From Photobacterium iliopiscarium (lineage in GTDB: Bacteria; Pseudomonadota; Gammaproteobacteria; Enterobacterales; Vibrionaceae): a stretch of 64,000 nucleotides of DNA. A model generated the notes under the pieces. That model saw nothing but the letters and a program-made list of their open reading frames with translations. It made no database searches and was not told the origin of the DNA. Below, in pieces: positions 58,347 through 64,000 of the stretch. Made by a program: the position numbers and the translations under genes. How positions within the stretch are numbered: position 1 is the first letter of the stretch; every line of letters begins with the position of its first letter. Where the stretch lies: contig NZ_PYOO01000001.1 of NCBI RefSeq assembly GCF_003026395.1, forward strand, positions 682,001-746,000, in the 5' to 3' direction.

Positions 58347-61300
58347 ATGTTTTATAAAAACGTAAAAAAAACAACGCTAAATAGATTGTTGATTAGTGTT
58401 CTATTTATAACTTCAGTATTGTTTATTTATAAAAATATTTTTCATGAAAATGAAATAGAAAGAATTGTTTTAGTTGATGTTAACATTCAAAATAAGAAAT
58501 ATTTTACTTTATCTAGTATAAAACATTTCGAAATAGATAGTCTTAAATTGATTAATGACAAATTAAAAGATAATAAATATGATGTGATTGATCTTGTTTC
58601 TCATGGCGAAAATGGTCAAATTATATTAGATAAAGAGATACTAACACTTGATAATATAGATAATCATAAGAAACAATTAAATTTTATTGGTGAGAAGTTA
58701 TCTGCTTCTGGTCATATTAATATCTTGGGTTGTGATGTTGCAAAAAATGAGGATGGTAAAGCCTTAATTGATAAAATTGCAGAATATACAGGGGCATCTG
58801 TTGCCGCTTCAATTAATCTGACAGGAAATAAAATTAAAGGCGGTGATTGGGATTTAGAATATATTACACATCAAAAATCAAAACACTTATCCTCTCTTCC
58901 GACTATTTATGAAAATTACTCTGGCATTCTTTATGATCCGGCAACTTATGATCCTGTTACAACAGATAGTGATAACGATGGAGTATTTGATGCCATTGAT
59001 ATTGACGATGATAATGATGGTATTATTGATGAAATAGAACAAGCTTTTTGTGTACCTTCTGGAACAAATTATATAGGGCCTACTTATTTTTCGACTGTAG
59101 ATATTGTAAATGTGGGAGCAACACCTTATGGTGCTCCGAAACCAGAAGAATGGGTAGACGGTAATTCAGCATCAGGTTGGCAACCCTTTACTTGGGAAGA
59201 TCAAAGTATTCCAATTAAATTTACATTTAATTTAGTTGCTCCGTTAACTGCTGGAGGATTTTCATTGGCAAATGATTATGGTGCCATGCCCGATGGAATA
59301 AAATCTGCAAATGTTACTCTTTATGATAGTGATGATAATATAATTGGTACTGAGTCATTTACGGGATTATCAAGTAATAGCTCATCCGTTACACAATATA
59401 ATTTCACACAAGAATATAATAATATTTCTTATTTTGTGATAGAGGCCCCTTGGGAAGGACCGGGAACCGGAGGGGCTGCACCATATTTTCAGATGCGTGA
59501 GGTTGGTTTATTTACCACTTCTGATTATTGTGCCTATCTTTATAATGATAGTGATGATATTCCTGACCATATAGATCTTGATGTAGATAATGATGGTATT
59601 CCAGATAATATTGAGGCTCAATCAACAATTGGTTATATAGCACCTAGTGGTATTGATCTTGATAATGATGGACTTGATGACGCATATGACAGTAATACTG
59701 CAAATACAAATGCATTGATCAGTGCTGGTTTAACACCTGTTAATACAGATGCAACAGATGAACCTGATTATTTAGATCTCGATTCAGATAATCAAGGTGG
59801 TGACGATACTACTGAAGCGGGATTAACACTTTCTGGAATTGTTGGCGATAATGGCTTAGATAATAATTATGATAATGGTGATGATTACATTGATGTAAAC
59901 GGGAGTTTTGATAATACTCAAAATGATAACTTTCCCGATAATGATGCTGATGTGAATTCAGGAGGAAATATTGATTGGCGAGATGCAGTTGCGAGTTGTG
60001 ATACCTCCGAATTAATTGGTGCAGCAATAAAAACAAACATTCAATATGAAATAATTAATGGATCACCATTACAAATTCATCACATTGCCGCAGGGGGGAA
60101 TGGTGTATTTAAGGATGGTCAGCAACAATCATATCAGCAGTCATCTTATAGCTGTGGTGGTACTTTTCCTTACATGCATCTTAATGATGGTAGTGTCGGC
60201 GAATATTGTAATTATAAAGAATTTTTAATGAGTACTGTCAGTGGTGTTGGAACTGAAGCTGATCCTTTTTCAGTATGGTCATCACGATATTGGGATAGAA
60301 ATAATAATAATATTTTTGATAATAATGATATTAAAATTGTGACTGAAATAACTTATATAAATGGTAATGAATTTTTTGATCAACATTATTGTTTAGAATC
60401 AGCAGAGGGTTCGAATAGTTCTAATATTGGACTAGTACAAGGGTTCGATACGTATTTAAACGGTGGTGATGCAGGCGCTGCATTTGCTATTCCATATAAT
60501 TCAGCAAATTATCAACCAGATACAGGACCATATTCATTAGTCGGTGTAACTAAAAATTATACTGCGACTGATCAATTTATGGGATATATGGAATTAGATA
60601 AGTCTTGGGATCGTTATTTCTCAGGCCCTTATTCTACCATGCTTGGATCTAATTTAAGTGCGGCGCCATTTTTACTTGATAACACTTTAAATACTAATCC
60701 TGGCACTGATAATGGTATTGGGGTGCAGTGGGGATTAGGTGTTGTAAATGATGCATCTATGCACTCAGTGCGTTTGTTGTTTAGTACATTAGGTGGCGCG
60801 ATATTTCAAGCGAATGAGTATGATTTAGGTGATGCGCCAGATACATCTACTGGAACCACTACAGGTGATTATCAAACATTATATGATGATGGTGGTGCAG
60901 GTCATGCTTTTAATGATACTGATACGGATAATCAAAATGATATTGTATTAGGTACGTTATGGGATAGTGATGACGGGACATTACAAAATATCGCGGCAAA
61001 TGCAGATGATATATTAGACAGTGATGATGAAGATGGTGTCAGTTGGGTTAATAGCTTTGTTCGTGGTGGTAATAGTGATCTTTCAATAACAATAACAAAA
61101 GATCCTGAATCAACGTTAACCGGCTTGCGATTATATGCATGGGCTGATTGGAATCAAGACGGTGATTGGCTTGATAGTGATGAACAGGTTATTTCAGATA
61201 TAGCAGCGACGAGTTCTACTCAAAGTTATACGATAGCTGTGCCGATAAATGCAATACTTGGTAATACTTATTTACGTGTTCGAGTTTGTTCTGATGTTGA

Positions 61301-64000
61301 TTGTAATTCATCTATAGGGCTTGCAGATGATGGTGAGGTAGAAGATTATCTTATTACCGTTGTTGCACAACAAATCTCAGGCTTTGTATTTAATGATGAT
61401 GGCAATGGTGGTGGTACGGCAACCAATGGTATTAAAGATGGAACCGAAACGGGATTAGGTATTGGAGTCCCGATCGTTGCCTACAACCCCTCGACAGGCC
61501 TATGTTATGCAACGACGACTGATATAACAACGGGAGCATATACTCTAGCTGTTGGGGCTCCGGGCACTTATAAAGTTTATGAAGCTATTAATGAAACCAA
61601 TATAGCGTCTCCAACTTGTCCTCCAACAGCACCTATATTAGATACCAATACTGGTAGTTATGTTGGCGGTACTATCGGGGATCCTGCCACATATCAATCG
61701 AGCAGTGCCAATATTAAGACGGTTACAGCAATAGGTGGCGCTTTAACTGATATAAACTTTGCCGATTTTGTTATTAACTCCTTTGATATTTGTTCTACCC
61801 CTGCTTATTTGACCCAAGGCAATGGTTCTGGTTCGACTATTCTAAATGCCATTAATTTAGCAACAGGAGAGGTGACAGCCCTTGTTTCCCCTGTGAATGC
61901 AGGTAGCGCTGTGGGTTATTCTATGGTGACAAATACATTGGCCGGAATACAGGGAACAAACACGCTTAACTTATTTGACAGTGCTTATAATACTTATTCA
62001 TTACCTATCTCTAATTCAACCATGCCAAGTGCCGCTAATAATGGTGATATAGATGATAATGGTATTTTATATGCGCATAAGGACGGCAATTTCTATTTAT
62101 TTGATACCAATCCAAACAGTGAAACTTATTTAACGCAAGTTGGAACCTTACCGACGACGAGTTTAAATTATGCTGATATTGCGTTTAACCCCGTTGATGG
62201 TTTTATTTACTCTGTGCCGAGTGATGGCTCTCGAACGTTATATCGATTTGACCCAACGACAGGTGCTCGTACTTCATTGGGCGTATTACCTGGAATCGCT
62301 AATGGACCATATGGTGCAATGTATTTTGATGATCAAGGGTATTTCTATATTTCAGAAAATCCAAATCCCGGCCGAATCTATCGTGTTGATGTATTGAATG
62401 GATCAAAGCCTGCGGGCAGTTATACCGCTACTCTTTTTTCTCAAACGAATGCATCAGCTGCTGGTAATGATGGTGCGCGTTGTCGTTATGCTCCAGTACC
62501 TCTGGATTGGGCTGATGCACCGACTTCAGATGGCTATTTCACTGAATTAAAAGAAGATGGACCTCGACATCAAACTGAGGTTGGTTTGCCATATTTAGGA
62601 GCTAACACGCCTGATAATGAAAATGATGGTCAGCCAACAATGACAGCTGATGGTGATGATATTAATGGGATAACACCCGATGATGAAGATGGATTTATTC
62701 AACCGAGTATCCCTTCTATTTTAGTCGGCGGGGATAGTTTGTCTTTGACGGTTCCTGTGGTTACATCAGGCAGTGATAACTTTTATGGCTGGATTGATTT
62801 TGACGTAAATGGTGTCTTTGATACAGATGAGACCGCAACAGTTGCTGTGGCTGCTTCGGGTAACAGTACGCTTAACTTTACCGTGCCAGCTGATGTTGAA
62901 ATTATTGATACCTATGTCCGTTTACGGATTTGTTCGAGTACGGAAACGTGTGATAGTCCAACAGGAAGTTCAGGTGATGGTGAAGTTGAAGATCATTTAA
63001 TTTCATTAAAACCACCGGGTGATTTGGCATTAATGTTAGCGATGGATCCTAGTGTAAATGTAACTTTAGGTATTCCCTTTAACGTTGTTGTTAGTGTTGA
63101 AAACATGGGGGCAACGGTAGCACTTAATACTAAAGTAACGCTTCCTATTCCAGCTGGGTACAGCTTTGTTAAAGCTTATGCCGGTGATGGTGTTACGGAA
63201 ATCACCACCTATGATCCATTAACAGGAGAGTTAGATCTCGGTGTTATAGGGTTAGGGTTTGATGATTATGCTGTTATTCGTTTAGCACCTCAGTCACTTA
63301 CGGCACCTGCAATCAATGCCGAAATCATAGAAACCAGTATCAACGATAATGATTCAATCCCCAATAATGGTTTTGGTAATGGTGAAGATGATACCGACAT
63401 AGTAACCCCTATTATTTCTAATACAGTACAACCTAATATTTGTGAAGCACCCGTTGTATTTGAAGGCGGCGATGCTTATTTGGCCGCAAATGGTGAATAT
63501 GTTGTAACCCCTAATACCACTAATCAACAAGGGTATTTATGGAGCTATGAATATATTGACTTGAACCAACCCATGTATGCCGAATTAGCGGTGTATTTAG
63601 GTGATAGAACGTGTAATACCGGATGTCCCAATGGAATTGAAAGTGGTGCTGATGGCATGACGTTTGTGCTATCTGCGGATTCACGAGATCTGAATGCTTT
63701 TGGTGCCTTTGGTGGTGGATTAGGGGTTGGTGATATTTTTGGTGCAACCCCTGTTTCGCCATCTGTCGTATTTGAGTTCGATACCTTTGATAACACCTTT
63801 ATTGGTGCTACCGACGATGCGGTAGGAGGGCAATTTATTGACCATACAGCCGTTTATCTCAATGGTGATGTATATACCCCTGATGCTGCTAATACCCTTG
63901 TTCCTGCCACGTCTGTTGCTGGGGGCGAATTAGAAGATGGACGCTATCATATTGCGCAATTTGAATGGGACCCAACGACCAATCAATTTACTTATTATCT
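58347..64000 (+). CDS. Giant DUF4347-GEVED-lectin protein, N-terminal 1884 aa (3' end outside window)
   Basis: The frame is open from the ATG at 58347 (AAGGA 6 nt upstream) to the window edge. Residues 11-32 are a hydrophobic signal/anchor. Residues about 40-200 form a DUF4347 caspase/CHAT-like domain with His86 (LVSHGENG) and Cys129 ([11 protein letters not shown]) as the expected dyad, ending [14 protein letters not shown]. Thrombospondin-3-like Asp loops follow ([18 protein letters not shown], about 211-228, and again near 400). Then come GEVED module A (about 825-1005), an SdrD-B-like domain (1009-1145) and a propeller-like region (1147-1385). GEVED module B (1387-1553), a DUF11-like domain (1555-1693) and the start of an L-type lectin-like domain (from about 1695) follow. 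Its middle parallels 53556-55260 of the upstream giant gene. Probably a secreted or surface adhesin with a self-processing or protease-like head. Confidence 0.88.
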   Translation, partial: MFYKNVKKTTLNRLLISVLFITSVLFIYKNIFHENEIERIVLVDVNIQNKKYFTLSSIKHFEIDSLKLINDKLKDNKYDVIDLVSHGENGQIILDKEILTLDNIDNHKKQLNFIGEKLSASGHINILGCDVAKNEDGKALIDKIAEYTGASVAASINLTGNKIKGGDWDLEYITHQKSKHLSSLPTIYENYSGILYDPATYDPVTTDSDNDGVFDAIDIDDDNDGIIDEIEQAFCVPSGTNYIGPTYFSTVDIVNVGATPYGAPKPEEWVDGNSASGWQPFTWEDQSIPIKFTFNLVAPLTAGGFSLANDYGAMPDGIKSANVTLYDSDDNIIGTESFTGLSSNSSSVTQYNFTQEYNNISYFVIEAPWEGPGTGGAAPYFQMREVGLFTTSDYCAYLYNDSDDIPDHIDLDVDNDGIPDNIEAQSTIGYIAPSGIDLDNDGLDDAYDSNTANTNALISAGLTPVNTDATDEPDYLDLDSDNQGGDDTTEAGLTLSGIVGDNGLDNNYDNGDDYIDVNGSFDNTQNDNFPDNDADVNSGGNIDWRDAVASCDTSELIGAAIKTNIQYEIINGSPLQIHHIAAGGNGVFKDGQQQSYQQSSYSCGGTFPYMHLNDGSVGEYCNYKEFLMSTVSGVGTEADPFSVWSSRYWDRNNNNIFDNNDIKIVTEITYINGNEFFDQHYCLESAEGSNSSNIGLVQGFDTYLNGGDAGAAFAIPYNSANYQPDTGPYSLVGVTKNYTATDQFMGYMELDKSWDRYFSGPYSTMLGSNLSAAPFLLDNTLNTNPGTDNGIGVQWGLGVVNDASMHSVRLLFSTLGGAIFQANEYDLGDAPDTSTGTTTGDYQTLYDDGGAGHAFNDTDTDNQNDIVLGTLWDSDDGTLQNIAANADDILDSDDEDGVSWVNSFVRGGNSDLSITITKDPESTLTGLRLYAWADWNQDGDWLDSDEQVISDIAATSSTQSYTIAVPINAILGNTYLRVRVCSDVDCNSSIGLADDGEVEDYLITVVAQQISGFVFNDDGNGGGTATNGIKDGTETGLGIGVPIVAYNPSTGLCYATTTDITTGAYTLAVGAPGTYKVYEAINETNIASPTCPPTAPILDTNTGSYVGGTIGDPATYQSSSANIKTVTAIGGALTDINFADFVINSFDICSTPAYLTQGNGSGSTILNAINLATGEVTALVSPVNAGSAVGYSMVTNTLAGIQGTNTLNLFDSAYNTYSLPISNSTMPSAANNGDIDDNGILYAHKDGNFYLFDTNPNSETYLTQVGTLPTTSLNYADIAFNPVDGFIYSVPSDGSRTLYRFDPTTGARTSLGVLPGIANGPYGAMYFDDQGYFYISENPNPGRIYRVDVLNGSKPAGSYTATLFSQTNASAAGNDGARCRYAPVPLDWADAPTSDGYFTELKEDGPRHQTEVGLPYLGANTPDNENDGQPTMTADGDDINGITPDDEDGFIQPSIPSILVGGDSLSLTVPVVTSGSDNFYGWIDFDVNGVFDTDETATVAVAASGNSTLNFTVPADVEIIDTYVRLRICSSTETCDSPTGSSGDGEVEDHLISLKPPGDLALMLAMDPSVNVTLGIPFNVVVSVENMGATVALNTKVTLPIPAGYSFVKAYAGDGVTEITTYDPLTGELDLGVIGLGFDDYAVIRLAPQSLTAPAINAEIIETSINDNDSIPNNGFGNGEDDTDIVTPIISNTVQPNICEAPVVFEGGDAYLAANGEYVVTPNTTNQQGYLWSYEYIDLNQPMYAELAVYLGDRTCNTGCPNGIESGADGMTFVLSADSRDLNAFGAFGGGLGVGDIFGATPVSPSVVFEFDTFDNTFIGATDDAVGGQFIDHTAVYLNGDVYTPDAANTLVPATSVAGGELEDGRYHIAQFEWDPTTNQFTYY

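Noticed and set aside
58123-58374. Minus-strand ORF of 83 codons between the giant genes
   Set aside because: It overlaps the long terminator hairpin and the start of the second giant gene, and has no ribosome binding site or known domain.
62170-63000. Short plus-strand open frames at 62170-62397 and 62809-63000
   Set aside because: They are out of frame with the open coding sequence from 58347, which carries recognisable propeller-like and GEVED domains across the same bases.

Overview
The window looks like chromosomal DNA of a marine gammaproteobacterium of the Vibrionaceae, most likely a Photobacterium. It is AT-rich, with Vibrio/Photobacterium-type gene content (norR-hcp-hcr, murQ/murR, an MltC-like lytic transglycosylase, katG, a tri-haem cytochrome c peroxidase, fetAB, pdxY, several cold-shock proteins), REP-type palindromes and a RAYT transposase. 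The genus is inferred from protein resemblance only; no rRNA or tRNA gene was seen.

Layout. 1-1745: the 3' end of a Lon-type protease gene, a cold-shock gene and an unrecognised small gene. 1850-6411: a nitrosative-stress block on the minus strand (norR, then hcp-hcr) with a readable sigma-54 promoter and three GATGT-N7-ACATC-type NorR sites. 6518-10432: a large AsmA-family envelope protein. 10667-13819: a murR/murQ divergent pair and a convergent MltC-like transglycosylase (peptidoglycan recycling). 14237-16420: katG. 16494-22370: an accessory patch rich in repeats, holding a HEPN/zinc-ribbon protein, a small operon (membrane protein, VOC protein, phosphoribosyltransferase), a RAYT transposase with a 40-bp tandem repeat, an unrecognised membrane protein, two copies of a ~300-bp upstream element and a perfect 58-bp direct repeat. 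22371-34785: TerC-family protein, a cytochrome b561-like protein, a MOSC-reductase-ferredoxin fusion, cytochrome c peroxidase, a 5'-nucleotidase lipoprotein, a cold-shock gene, the FetAB transporter, pdxY, a divergent cold-shock-domain protein and a YheO-type regulator.

35031-64000 holds two giant genes on the plus strand. The first is complete (22.8 kb, 7599 residues): a Sec signal peptide, an SdrD-B-like domain, a beta-helix, then 27 GEVED-type modules with calcium-loop-like motifs, interrupted by other domains, and no recognised C-terminal sorting signal. The second starts at 58347 and stays open to the window edge (at least 1884 residues): a DUF4347 caspase-like domain, thrombospondin-3-like loops, two GEVED modules, an SdrD-B-like domain, a propeller-like region, a DUF11-like domain and the start of an L-type lectin-like domain. 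They share a whole multidomain cassette and are probably surface or secreted adhesin-type proteins. This pair is the most unusual content of the window.

Many of the ordinary genes relate to oxidative and nitrosative stress (hcp-hcr-norR, katG, tri-haem peroxidase, FetAB, MOSC fusion) or to cold (three cold-shock-domain proteins), which fits a cold marine facultative anaerobe. All functional calls rest on reading motifs by eye; no database search was run.
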